Shown here in pieces: positions 9,792 to 18,697 of a stretch of 64,000 bases of DNA (within the stretch, counting starts at the first letter, position 1; each line of letters starts with the position of its first letter). The stretch is from an uncultured Clostridia bacterium. Its GTDB lineage: Bacteria; Bacillota; Clostridia; TANB77; CAG-508. The DNA is taken from positions 248,001 to 312,000 of the forward strand of contig CAKOXT010000001.1 of NCBI GenBank assembly GCA_934130285.1, written 5' to 3'. Position numbers and translations under genes: made by a program. The notes beneath the pieces were generated by a model that searched no databases, was not told the DNA's origin, and saw only the letters and a program-made list of their open reading frames with translations.

Positions 9792-11093
9792 ATGAAAAAT
9801 AAGATAACTAAAAAACAGATAACGATTGTAATGTTTTCTGCAATATTTATTTTTATGTTTGTATTAAATTTTTTAACTCCATTAATTGCAGATGATTTTT
9901 CGTATTCATTTGGAGCTGATGGAAGAATAAAAAATTTGTATGATATTTATAATAAACAAGTTGACCATTACTTTACTTGGGGAGGAAGAACTGTTGCTCA
10001 TACAATAGCACAAATATTCTTATTATTTCCAAAAATAATATTTAGTATAGCTAATACATTTGCATACGTTCTTTTGATATATTTGATTTATAGGATAGCC
10101 AGAGGAAAGAGAGAAGATAAGCCTATCTTAGTAATTGCGATTAATTTATTGTTATGGTTTGTTTTACCAGTATTTGGTCAAACGTGTTTATGGTTAATAG
10201 GTTCATGTAATTATTTATGGACAACAGATATAATATTAATTTTTATGTTAAAATATATGGAGAATAAACCTACGAAAAGAAAAATATTATCAATGATATT
10301 AATGTTTTTGCTTGGAATAATTGCTGGATGGACAAATGAAAATACTGCTGTTGGTGCAATTTTTATAGTAGTAGCAAGTTTATTTTTTATGAAAAAGAGT
10401 AAAGTGAAATTAGAAAAATGGCATATATCAGGTGCGGTTGGTATTGTTATAGGATTTATATTATTAATAGCTGCTCCAGGAAATTATGCAAGAAATGAAT
10501 TATTTGTAGACAATACATCGGTAATAGTTAAATGGATTTATAGAGCTGTAAATTATTCTATAAGTTTTGTAGATATATTGAAACCATTGATTTTATTTAC
10601 AATAATTCTTGTTACAATTAATATTTATTATAAAAAGAAAATAGAAAAGAATGTTATAGTATATTTGATCGCGGCTGTGTTAACTGTTTATTCAATGGTG
10701 CTTTCGCCAACATTTCCTGAAAGAGCATGGTTTGGAGTAATTATTTATGCAATTATAGCTGACATGTACTTATTATATAATGTAGATAAATTGAACAAAG
10801 TATATACATATATAATAGCTGATGTTGTACTTGTGTTTTTGACACTGTATTGTAGTCAATATTTAAATACTGCATTAGGAATAAAAGAATTGAAATCTAC
10901 TTGGAATTCTAGAATTAACTATATAGAATCTGAAAAGGCTAATAATAATTTTAATCTTAAAGTAGAGAGATATGTTACATTAGATAAGCATAATCCAAAT
11001 TATAAGTTAGAGGATATTGCTGCTGATGAAGGCACTTGGCCAAATAATGATATTGCTAAATATTTTGGAATACAGGGAATTAGTTCAAAATAA
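9792..11093 (+). CDS. DUF6056-like polytopic membrane protein
   Basis: 433 aa with about ten to twelve membrane helices. Just after the first helix it has LTPLIADDFSYSFG, then HYFTWGGRTVAH and later LWLIGSCNYLW. This DD...WGGR arrangement is the hallmark of the DUF6056 (GT-C-like) membrane family, thought to be related to lipid-linked glycosyltransferases; the acidic pair in the first loop is a plausible metal/phosphate site. Function is not established. A lipid-facing or cell-envelope sugar-transfer role is inference. It is 16 nt upstream of the next gene and probably co-transcribed with it. Confidence 0.75.
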   Translation: MKNKITKKQITIVMFSAIFIFMFVLNFLTPLIADDFSYSFGADGRIKNLYDIYNKQVDHYFTWGGRTVAHTIAQIFLLFPKIIFSIANTFAYVLLIYLIYRIARGKREDKPILVIAINLLLWFVLPVFGQTCLWLIGSCNYLWTTDIILIFMLKYMENKPTKRKILSMILMFLLGIIAGWTNENTAVGAIFIVVASLFFMKKSKVKLEKWHISGAVGIVIGFILLIAAPGNYARNELFVDNTSVIVKWIYRAVNYSISFVDILKPLILFTIILVTINIYYKKKIEKNVIVYLIAAVLTVYSMVLSPTFPERAWFGVIIYAIIADMYLLYNVDKLNKVYTYIIADVVLVFLTLYCSQYLNTALGIKELKSTWNSRINYIESEKANNNFNLKVERYVTLDKHNPNYKLEDIAADEGTWPNNDIAKYFGIQGISSK

Positions 11094-11109
11094 AAGGAGA
11101 TAAATTCAA

Positions 11110-12198
11110 ATGAAGAAAAAGATATTAATAACATTAATAGTTGTTTTAGTATTGGCTGTAATTATATTTTTTGCTAGTAAATTTATGAATATGAAAGATA
11201 CTCAGAAAGACCAAAAGAATATGAATGAAAATGAGCAAATCGATGATCAAGATGTTGCTCAAGAAGATGATGATATTTACTTTAAAGTTTTAAAAAATGA
11301 AATAAAATATGTGAATGAAGATAATAAGGAAACATTATTCAAAGAATATATGGAAAATTACAAAGAAAGTACTGAAAATCCAAAAATTAAGTATACGGTA
11401 TTTGACTTTGATAATGATTCAAAGAATGAAATGATTGTAATGATTGAGGCTTTTAATGATGGATTTTATTTGATTTTAAATAATGAAGATGGAACTGTGT
11501 ATGGATTTGAAGAAGTTTATAGAGGTTTGAAAGATTTAAAAACAGATGGAACATATTTAGCATCTGGTGGTGCTTCTTCAAATGGAATTTTAAGAAATAA
11601 ATTTGAGAAAAATAAGAGAATTCAAGAAACTTTAGCGGAAATGGATATGGGAAAATTCCAAATTGATGGAAAAGATGTTTCTGAGGAAGAATATGATAAA
11701 TACTTAGATGAATTTAGCAAAAAAGAAAATGTAGAATTTAAAAATTATGTTGAAAAGTATGAATTTGATGAAAAAGATTCTACTGAATCAAAAGAAAATT
11801 TGAATTCTGAAAATAAAACTACTGATAATAATGAAACGGAAAATACTTTGAATAAAGTATCGTTTGAAGAGGGAGTGTATACGATGACAAAGCCTTCTTT
11901 AGTTGGAACTGATGCTGAAGGGTTTGACACTACAATTACGTTTAAGGATGGAAAAGTTTCTTATTTAGAGTCATATTGGGGTAGTAAGAAAAATGGAACT
12001 TATACAGTAGAAGGTAATACTTTAATAGTGAATTATACATCTGGTAATGAAGTCGATAGTATTAATGGAGATATGGGGACTGTTACAATGAATGAGACAG
12101 AAGAATATAAGATTGAAGGAAGAAAAATAATTTTACAAAAAACTAGTGCTGATGTGTATTATACTGCTGGAAGTAATGTATATGAATTAGGCAAATAG
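11110..12198 (+). CDS. Membrane-anchored extracytoplasmic protein, unknown function
   Basis: 362 aa. An N-terminal hydrophobic helix (about 4-24, no lipobox Cys) is followed by an Asp/Glu/Asn-rich linker. A first globular region contains YTVFDFDNDSKNEMIVMI, a pattern common in Clostridia exported proteins of unknown function. After a second acidic Ser/Thr/Asn-rich linker (about 220-245) comes a C-terminal beta-rich domain (about 250-360), resembling small lipocalin-like modules with phrases such as GTYTVEGNTLIVNY. Probably anchored outside the membrane. AAAGGAG precedes the ATG; 16 nt separate it from the DUF6056-like gene. Confidence 0.7.
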   Translation: MKKKILITLIVVLVLAVIIFFASKFMNMKDTQKDQKNMNENEQIDDQDVAQEDDDIYFKVLKNEIKYVNEDNKETLFKEYMENYKESTENPKIKYTVFDFDNDSKNEMIVMIEAFNDGFYLILNNEDGTVYGFEEVYRGLKDLKTDGTYLASGGASSNGILRNKFEKNKRIQETLAEMDMGKFQIDGKDVSEEEYDKYLDEFSKKENVEFKNYVEKYEFDEKDSTESKENLNSENKTTDNNETENTLNKVSFEEGVYTMTKPSLVGTDAEGFDTTITFKDGKVSYLESYWGSKKNGTYTVEGNTLIVNYTSGNEVDSINGDMGTVTMNETEEYKIEGRKIILQKTSADVYYTAGSNVYELGK

Positions 12199-12222
12199 AA
12201 TGATGTAAATTAGGAGAAGCTT

Positions 12223-12750
12223 ATGGATGAAGTAGTGATAAGAAAGACAAAATTTAATGATTTAATAAAAGTTTCGGAAATAGTAGTTTCAAGTTGGAAA
12301 ACGGCGTATAGAGGTATTATTGCAGATGAATATTTGGATAGTTTAACAGTTGAACAAAATTATCAGAAAAGAGTAAATGATTATAATGAGAATAATTTTG
12401 TTGTTGCCGAATTAAATGGCGAGATTGTGGGTTTTTGTAGATTTAGATTTGAAAATGTGTATAACGAAAAATTCCCAGAGATTGATTGTGAATTATGTGC
12501 TTTATATGTAAAACCTGATTATAAGGGAAAAGGAATAGGAAAGAAACTTATAAATTATGTGATAAATAATTGCAAAAGCAATGGCTATAAGAAAATGATT
12601 TTATGGTGCTTTAAAGACAATGATCCTTCACGTATGTTTTACGAAAAAACAGGTGGAATATATGGCGGAGAGGATGTAATTGTTCGTGGTGATAAGCCAT
12701 ATAAAAAAGTATGTTATATTTATGATTTAGAAAAATTACCTAAAAAATGA
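12223..12750 (+). CDS. GNAT family N-acetyltransferase
   Basis: 175 aa with a complete GNAT fold: the N-terminal VIRKTKFNDLIKVSEIVVSSW segment, beta-4 ending LCALYVKPDYKGKGIGKKL (acetyl-CoA-binding R/K-x-x-G-x-G/K loop) and C-terminal MILWCFKDNDPSRMFYEKTGG. Resembles the ribosomal-protein or small-molecule acetyltransferase group; the acceptor is unknown. A TAGGAG site precedes the ATG. Confidence 0.88.
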   Translation: MDEVVIRKTKFNDLIKVSEIVVSSWKTAYRGIIADEYLDSLTVEQNYQKRVNDYNENNFVVAELNGEIVGFCRFRFENVYNEKFPEIDCELCALYVKPDYKGKGIGKKLINYVINNCKSNGYKKMILWCFKDNDPSRMFYEKTGGIYGGEDVIVRGDKPYKKVCYIYDLEKLPKK

Positions 12751-12906
12751 GTTAGAGTTAGTTCATAAAAAATTTGAAGTTGCTGATGCAGATTATGAAA
12801 TAGCATATAAAGAAACTCGTAAATTAATGAAAAGATTAGAAAATAAGAAGAATGAATTAAAAGAATTTACAGATAAATATTTATATAAAATGATGAATCA
12901 AAATTA
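12751..12906 (+). other. Coding-like fragment without start codon (about 48 codons)
   Basis: An open frame from just after the GNAT stop reads ELELVHKKFEVADADYEIAY, then KETRKLMKRLENKKNELKEF, ending MMNQN and TAA. The Lys/Glu-rich heptad character suggests a coiled-coil helix. No in-frame ATG/GTG/TTG with a ribosome binding site lies at its head, so it is probably the tail of a lost gene, or of the GNAT's former neighbour. It could be translated only by readthrough or frameshift. Confidence 0.35.
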
Positions 12907-12920
12907 AAAAGGAGCGAAAA

Positions 12921-13494
12921 ATGGAAAACGAAATTGTTTTTGTAACACATAATACTGGAAAAATAAAATCTGCAGAAAAATATTTTAAAAATTTAAAGTT
13001 TAAAACATTTAATTATGAGTTGGACGAACCTAGAAGCGATGATATTAAAGAGATTGCAACTGCAAAGGTAAAGCAAGCATATGATTTGGTAAAAAGACCT
13101 TGTATAGCTTTAGATACTGATTTTAGGATTGATGAATTGAATGGATTTCCAAGAGCTTTTGTTAATTTTTCATTAGATACAATAGGTATTGATGGAATAC
13201 TTAAGCTTATGGAAGGCAAGAAAAATAGAAAATGTGCTTTTAATGAATGTTTGGCGTATTATGATGGAAAAGAAATTCATTATTTTTATGGAAAACACCC
13301 TCGGAAATTTATCAGAAAAAGTACAGGGACAAGATAGAGAAGAAAAATGGTCTGATCTATGGTATATTTTTAAACCAAATGGTTTTAATAAAACATTAGC
13401 TGAAATGAGTTCAGAAGAAAGAGAAAATAGAAGAAGTGTAGATGGTTCAGTTCAATCTATGAGTGAATTTGCAAAGTGGTATGAAGGGATGTAA
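12921..13494 (+). pseudogene. RdgB/HAM1-like non-canonical purine NTP pyrophosphatase, frameshifted
   Basis: House-cleaning enzyme family that hydrolyses XTP/dITP to monophosphates. The N-terminal part shows the diagnostic FVTHNTGKIKSAEKYF substrate-binding start and CIALDTDFRIDELNGFPRAF. The frame breaks at about 13293-13298 (after YFYGK), and the rest continues in another frame as LGNLSEKVQG, LWYIFKPNGFNKTLAEM and a conserved tail. One extra base explains it. AAAGGAG precedes the ATG. It may be a paralogue rather than the main cellular RdgB. Confidence 0.75.
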
Positions 13495-13656
13495 AGAGAT
13501 TTTTACTTTTTATTGAAGAGAAGATTAAAATTGAAGAAGAAATATAAAAAATGTATCTTCTTTTTAGATTGAGTACATATGCATATTCTGTTGGTATTTT
13601 ATTAAAAAAAGATTAATATATAGAATAAAAATAAGATTACATAGTAATATGTTAGT

Positions 13657-14442
13657 ATGAGAATAATTTGTGTAAGTAAAAAAATAATAATTATATTTAT
13701 ATTGATAATTTTGATAGCAAGTGTTGTATTAATAGCAGTATCTGTTAATAATCCGACACTTGCTATTGAGCTTTTTAAGAATAGTGATATTTCAGAAGAA
13801 ACCTTTAATAGAATTACAAATTTAACTAAGGAAAATGAGAAGGTTGCTTTTCTTACTTTTGATGATGGACCAACTGCTTCTGTAACGCCCAAGGTGTTGG
13901 ATATATTAAAAGAAGAGCAAGTTACCGCTTCTTTTTTCGTTATAGGAAAAAATGTTGAAACATGTCCAGAACTTGTGAAAAGAGCTTATGATGAAGGTCA
14001 CTTTATAGCTAATCATGGGTATGATCATAATAATAAAAAAATGTATAGTAGCGAAGAAAATTTTAAAAATGAGATAGAGAAAACTGATGATGCTATAGGT
14101 AAAGCTCTGGGAATTGATGAATATTGTTCACATGTTTTTAGATTTCCAAATGGTTATATGTCTTCTAATAATAAGTATCAAAAAAGTAATGCTGTAAAAT
14201 GGCTGAAAGAACTTAATTACACATATATAGATTGGAATTGCTTGAATAATGATTCGGTAAAAAAGTATAGTAAATCTCAGCTTCTAAATAATTTAAAAAG
14301 AACAAGTAAAAATAAAAATACATTAGTTATTTTGATGCATGATACAAAATTTGTAAGTGATTCTTCAACAGCTTTAAAAGAGTCAATTGAATATTTAAAA
14401 AGCGAAGGATATATATTTAAAAATTTTTATGATATTTTGTAA
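13657..14442 (+). CDS. Membrane-anchored polysaccharide deacetylase (PdaA/NodB family)
   Basis: 261 aa: one N-terminal signal-anchor helix (about 8-30) and a CE4 NodB domain. Motifs visible: VAFLTFDDGPTAS (catalytic/metal Asp pair, 67-71), ANHGYDHN (metal-binding His pair), FRFPNGYMS, and LVILMHDTK with the catalytic His. Acts outside the membrane, probably removing acetyl groups from peptidoglycan (N-acetylmuramic acid or glucosamine); substrate inferred from the closest family. Upstream DNA is AT-rich and the ribosome binding site is weak. Confidence 0.85.
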   Translation: MRIICVSKKIIIIFILIILIASVVLIAVSVNNPTLAIELFKNSDISEETFNRITNLTKENEKVAFLTFDDGPTASVTPKVLDILKEEQVTASFFVIGKNVETCPELVKRAYDEGHFIANHGYDHNNKKMYSSEENFKNEIEKTDDAIGKALGIDEYCSHVFRFPNGYMSSNNKYQKSNAVKWLKELNYTYIDWNCLNNDSVKKYSKSQLLNNLKRTSKNKNTLVILMHDTKFVSDSSTALKESIEYLKSEGYIFKNFYDIL

Positions 14443-14452
14443 ATCTAATAGA

Positions 14453-14582
14453 AATAAATAGAGAATTTACTGAAGATACTAAATTATCTGATGTTCCAAT
14501 TGAATATGGAAAAGTAGGAAATATTATTAGATACGAAGATTATGATATTAATGTCGGTGTGATGAGAGATAGCAGGAATTAA
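14453..14582 (+). pseudogene. Decayed partial copy of the giant 1866-aa gene
   Basis: This stretch matches 24753-24882 inside the giant gene almost base for base (about five substitutions plus a 2-nt deletion near the end), at an offset of exactly 10,300 nt over the first part. It encodes REFTEDTKLSDVPIEYGKV and ...RYEDYDIN before losing frame. It has no start or ribosome binding site, so it is a relic of a duplicated or recombined copy. Confidence 0.85.
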
Positions 14583-14665
14583 TTAAAGAGGTTAGTTGAA
14601 AAGCTGGTGTTTTAGGTAGTTTTGTGCTATAATATATAATGGAATTCAAATTAAAAGGAGAATAT

Positions 14666-16432
14666 ATGAAAAAAAATAATTTATCTATGGTATTAAAGAA
14701 AATATACAAGTTGTTAGATAAAAAGCAAAAAATAAGATTTATAATAATTATTATGATAATGATAATATCAGCGACATTAGCACAGATGACTCCTAAAGCG
14801 ATAGGTTGGTTAACAGATGATATTTTATCTAAAGAGTCAATTTCATTTGAAAAAGTAATACCTTTTCTTATTTTTATACTAATAGTTAATGTAGTTAATG
14901 AAATAATAAAAATAGTAAGAAGAGTTTTAGTTGAAGATACGGCAACTAGGACAGAGAAAAAGGCAAGAGGCATGGTTATAAGATCTCTTTTAATGGCTCC
15001 ATTGTCATATTTTAGAAAAAATATGACAGGAAATATTCATGGTAGATTAAATAGATGTCTAGATGGAACTATAAAATTAGAGAAACTTTTGTTTATGGAT
15101 TTTGCTCCAGCTATATTCAATAGTATAGCTGCAATTATCACTATTTTTATAACACTACCAATAGCATTGGCTTTACCTATGATGCTAGTAATTCCAATTG
15201 GAGTGTTTATAGTTTTGAAACAGATTAAAAGTCAGAAGGGAATTAGAGTTGAACTTTTAAATAGCAAATCTGAAATGGATGGTACTATTGTTGAATTAAT
15301 AAATGGTATTGAAGTAATAAGAATATGTGATAGCCTAGAATTTGAAACAAATAGATTTGAAAATAAGTCAGAATTTTTAAGAGCAAAGGAAATGAAGCAT
15401 CATAAAGCAATGGCTGTATATGATTGTTTAAAATTTATTAATCAAGCAGTATTTACTGTTTTTGTTATTGGAGTATCTACATATTTAGCAACTAAGAATA
15501 TAATTTCAGTAGGTAGTGTTTTGACATCATATTTGTGTTTTAATCAATTATTAAAACCATTAGAAGAATTACATAGAATTTTTGATGAAGTGTCAGAATG
15601 TACTGTTTTAGCAACTGATTTTTTTAAAATGACAGAAATAGAAAATGATTTCTCTTATTTACCTATAAAGGCAAAATCAGAAAATAAAAAAACAGATGAA
15701 ATGATTAATTTGGAAGATATTACGTTTTTTTATCCAGAAAGTGAAGATAAAGTAATTTTAGATAACTTTAATATTGATATAAATAAAGGAACGTACCTTG
15801 GTATTGCTGGACCATCAGGTTGTGGTAAATCATCTTTAATAAAATCTATATGTAAGTTAGAGAAAGCAAAAGGTACAATAATTATTGATAATATTAATTT
15901 AGATAATTTATCACGAAAAGATATTTCTAAATTGATTGCGTTAGTACCACAAAGTCCATTTTTGATAGCAGGAACAATTTATGAGAATATAACATATGGT
16001 ATAGATAGAGAAGTATCAAAAGATGAAGTAGAGGAAGCTTCAAAAAGAGCATATATATTTGATTATATAAATAGCTTACCAGAAAAATTTGATACTATGG
16101 TTTCAGAGGGAGGAAACAATTTATCTGGTGGTCAAAGACAAAGAATAGCTATTGCTAGAATCTTTTTAAGAAAGCCGAAAATATTAATCTTAGATGAAGC
16201 AACTTCGGCTTTAGATAATACATCTGAAAAACATATACAGGCAGAAATAGAAAAAATGAAAGCTGAAAATAATACAACGATTATTGCAATTGCTCATAGG
16301 TTAACTACATTAAAGAATTGCGACAGAATAATTGTTTTGAATAAAGGTCATATAGAAGAAGAAGGAAAATTTGATGAATTAGTAGATAAAGGCGGAATGT
16401 TTAGTGATATGTACTATGGAAAATTAAATTAA
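14666..16432 (+). CDS. ABC exporter, fused membrane and ATPase domains
   Basis: 588 aa from the ATG at 14666, chosen because AAAAGGAG ends 5 nt before it; an in-frame ATG at 14639 lacks a site. Six-helix type I exporter domain (about 1-300), then an ATPase domain with Walker A GPSGCGKSS, Q-loop in LVPQSPFLIAGT, signature LSGGQRQR, Walker B ILILDEATSALD and H-loop IAHRL. It probably works as a homodimer exporting a lipid, peptide or drug; substrate unknown. A TATAAT -10 element lies at 14630-14635. A bidirectional terminator separates it from the next gene. Confidence 0.9.
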   Translation: MKKNNLSMVLKKIYKLLDKKQKIRFIIIIMIMIISATLAQMTPKAIGWLTDDILSKESISFEKVIPFLIFILIVNVVNEIIKIVRRVLVEDTATRTEKKARGMVIRSLLMAPLSYFRKNMTGNIHGRLNRCLDGTIKLEKLLFMDFAPAIFNSIAAIITIFITLPIALALPMMLVIPIGVFIVLKQIKSQKGIRVELLNSKSEMDGTIVELINGIEVIRICDSLEFETNRFENKSEFLRAKEMKHHKAMAVYDCLKFINQAVFTVFVIGVSTYLATKNIISVGSVLTSYLCFNQLLKPLEELHRIFDEVSECTVLATDFFKMTEIENDFSYLPIKAKSENKKTDEMINLEDITFFYPESEDKVILDNFNIDINKGTYLGIAGPSGCGKSSLIKSICKLEKAKGTIIIDNINLDNLSRKDISKLIALVPQSPFLIAGTIYENITYGIDREVSKDEVEEASKRAYIFDYINSLPEKFDTMVSEGGNNLSGGQRQRIAIARIFLRKPKILILDEATSALDNTSEKHIQAEIEKMKAENNTTIIAIAHRLTTLKNCDRIIVLNKGHIEEEGKFDELVDKGGMFSDMYYGKLN

Positions 16433-16457
16433 TATAAAAGATTGGCTTTGAATATAT

Positions 16458-16496
16458 AAAAAATCTCATGTTATTGATTAAAACATGAGATTTTTT
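16458..16496. terminator. Bidirectional terminator
   Basis: Stem AAAAAATCTCATGTT / AACATGAGATTTTTT with A and T tracts on both sides, between convergent genes; it should stop transcription from both directions. Confidence 0.88.
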
Positions 16497-16515
16497 ATGA
16501 GTTGAAAACTAATAG

Positions 16516-18129
16516 TTATTGCCAAGTTTTAGAACTTTCTTTCCTTCTAGTGTTAATTCTTTCTGATATGGTATTTAATTTGGAGTGTAACAATTCATCA
16601 TCGCTATTTTCTTGTAACCAGTATTCTATATCTTCTTTGTTGCTATAACTGTAATCTGATTCGAAATTTAAATTTTCCATAAGTTTCTTAAAATCTTCTT
16701 CGGGAAAATCATTTGATGCATGAAATTGAAAATTTACTTGTCCATCTTGGCTAAATATCAGGTTTAGAATACATTGTTCGTTTACATTGAATCTTAAAAC
16801 TTGCTTTCCCTTGTCATCAATATATTGAACAGCTTTTTCTCCATTTATTGTATATCCATATGGTACATTGTTAGAGGGATAAAATATTATTAAATTAATT
16901 TTTGAATTTTTATCTTTTATTCTTCTGTATGAAATTTCAGAATAGTCAAATTCAGGATGATCTTGTAAGAATAAACCTTTAAGGGGATATACTGAGTAAT
17001 CATACAACGAATTGTCATTGGGCGTCAAAGTATATTCAGTAAGTTCACTAAAGTGATCAAATATCATACCATAATTTTGACTAAAAAATGCAATATATTG
17101 ATCTGGATTTTTGGAATAATATTTATATATTTCAATAGCTGATTTGTTTTTATCTGGTAAAAAACATTTTGAAAAATTATATGAAGTTACTAAAGAATTA
17201 AAATTAATTTTTAATTCTTTTAATGTTTCTTTTATTTGAGAAAAAGAAATACCTTTATTTAATAGGTAGTCTATATCTTTACCCATTTGGTTATAATATT
17301 TAAGATACATTATTATGATAGTGTCAAAATTACCATCTTCACATGTTTCAAAAATTGTGTATTTTCTTTTAAAATCATTTAATGTTTGTACTTCGCCAAT
17401 TGCCTTTGAGTAATTTTCAAAAAGCATTTCAGCATATTTATGTAATTTATAGTTAGTGCTATTTTGGAGCTTTTTGTTATGTCCCATTGCATAGACGTCA
17501 TAATCACATCCACATAATCTAGTGAAAGCCGATTCAATTTCATCATAATTCATGCCATAGTTGTTTAATAAAATTTTTAAAGAATCAGGATTATAAAAGT
17601 AGCATTCTTTTATTTTCTTGTCTCCAATTATTAAAATAAGACGTTTAAGTTGTTCAACTATTGTTCGGTAATCTGATACTAGGTTACTTGGGTTATTTTC
17701 AAATTTTTTATTTCGTATTTGAGTTAAATATTCTGTCATGGCTTCATTTAACCCTTTGCCATAGCTGTTTTTCAAATACGAGAAACCTAACATAATTTCA
17801 TTTCCATTTTCATCTCGTACTGAAGTGACTGCGTGAAGCATTTCGTGAAATAAAAGATATTTTGTATATTTTTCATTTGGGATTACTGATTTCTTTAAGC
17901 ATATATGTCCATCGTTAGTATATTGAGCATCTAATCGGTTGTTTTCAAATTCATCTTTTAATAGGATATTTCCTTTAATATTCTTTTTAATTCTTTGTAT
18001 TAATTCTTCAGTAGGCAAGATGTCAGAAAAGCATTCTTGAAATTCAAGAACAAAATTTGTAAATGCTTTTACTGTGAATTCATCGGTATACTTTTCTTGT
18101 AAACTTTTTTTAATTTCGTTTTTTGTCAT
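16516..18129 (-). CDS. Cytosolic zincin-like protein with HExxH...E, unknown function
   Basis: 537 aa, no signal peptide or membrane helix. The N-terminal third carries LLFHEMLHAVTS (HExxH, about 95-99) followed some 30 residues later by GLNEAMTEYLT, whose Glu would be the third zinc ligand of a gluzincin; both lie on adjacent predicted helices. The remaining about 380 residues are mixed alpha/beta without a recognised domain. AAAAGGAG precedes the ATG. It sits next to the ALDH-like/giant operon but on the other strand. A cytosolic metallopeptidase is plausible; no substrate is evident. Confidence 0.65.
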   Translation of the reverse strand: MTKNEIKKSLQEKYTDEFTVKAFTNFVLEFQECFSDILPTEELIQRIKKNIKGNILLKDEFENNRLDAQYTNDGHICLKKSVIPNEKYTKYLLFHEMLHAVTSVRDENGNEIMLGFSYLKNSYGKGLNEAMTEYLTQIRNKKFENNPSNLVSDYRTIVEQLKRLILIIGDKKIKECYFYNPDSLKILLNNYGMNYDEIESAFTRLCGCDYDVYAMGHNKKLQNSTNYKLHKYAEMLFENYSKAIGEVQTLNDFKRKYTIFETCEDGNFDTIIIMYLKYYNQMGKDIDYLLNKGISFSQIKETLKELKINFNSLVTSYNFSKCFLPDKNKSAIEIYKYYSKNPDQYIAFFSQNYGMIFDHFSELTEYTLTPNDNSLYDYSVYPLKGLFLQDHPEFDYSEISYRRIKDKNSKINLIIFYPSNNVPYGYTINGEKAVQYIDDKGKQVLRFNVNEQCILNLIFSQDGQVNFQFHASNDFPEEDFKKLMENLNFESDYSYSNKEDIEYWLQENSDDELLHSKLNTISERINTRRKESSKTWQ

Positions 18130-18556
18130 ATTATTAAAACTCCTTTTGGAATATGATATTGAAAAATGTTGTATGTTACAATCCTAGATGTTGTCATTAT
18201 AATAGTAAAATGACGGAAATTATCTTTATGCATTGGTAAAGGCACAAGTGTAATTTTTTAGCAGTGAATATCTAAAATTTGAAGTTATGTAATAGAAGGA
18301 GTATTTTTTTTCACGATAATTGTTTCTCCATTGTGCCATAGAGCCTAAAATTGGTTTTAAACTCCAACCGGTATTTGTAAGAGAGTGTATATTAATTGTT
18401 TATTTTTATATAAAAATTATATCAGACTGTGTTGAAAAAGTAAATGATATAGTGTTTCTTTTGTGGTTAGCATGTATATGTGCTTTTTATAAATATTTTA
18501 TTAAAAAAGATTAAGTTAAGTATATGATTCGATAGTATAAATTATAATATTGAATG
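18130..18556. other. Non-coding interval between divergent genes
   Basis: About 430 nt with no convincing gene. A 64-codon open frame at 18320-18514 lacks a ribosome binding site and plausible protein character. Local base composition is slightly less AT-rich than nearby; nothing else recognised. Confidence 0.4.
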
Positions 18557-18594
18557 AAATTGATAGTAATGTAATATTCGCTATCAATTTTTTT
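18557..18594 (+). terminator. Terminator-like hairpin
   Basis: Stem AAATTGATAG / CTATCAATTT with 14-nt loop and a T run. No recognised gene ends just before it on the plus strand, hinting at a small transcript or a lost gene in 18130-18556. Confidence 0.65.
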
Positions 18595-18622
18595 ATCTAT
18601 TTGTAATAGAAATGATAAGTGC

Positions 18623-18651
18623 TTGAAATGGAATATTCTTATTAATATATA
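18623..18651 (+). promoter_or_regulatory. Sigma-A-type promoter for the ALDH-like/giant operon
   Basis: TTGAAA, 17-nt spacer, TATATA, ending 46 nt before the first ATG of the operon. Confidence 0.5.
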
Positions 18652-18697
18652 TACAATTATAATGGTATGAAATAATTGTTATAAGAGGTATTACAGT

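Noticed and set aside
18320..18514. 64-codon ORF between divergent genes
   Set aside because: No ribosome binding site, no family features, composition consistent with chance.
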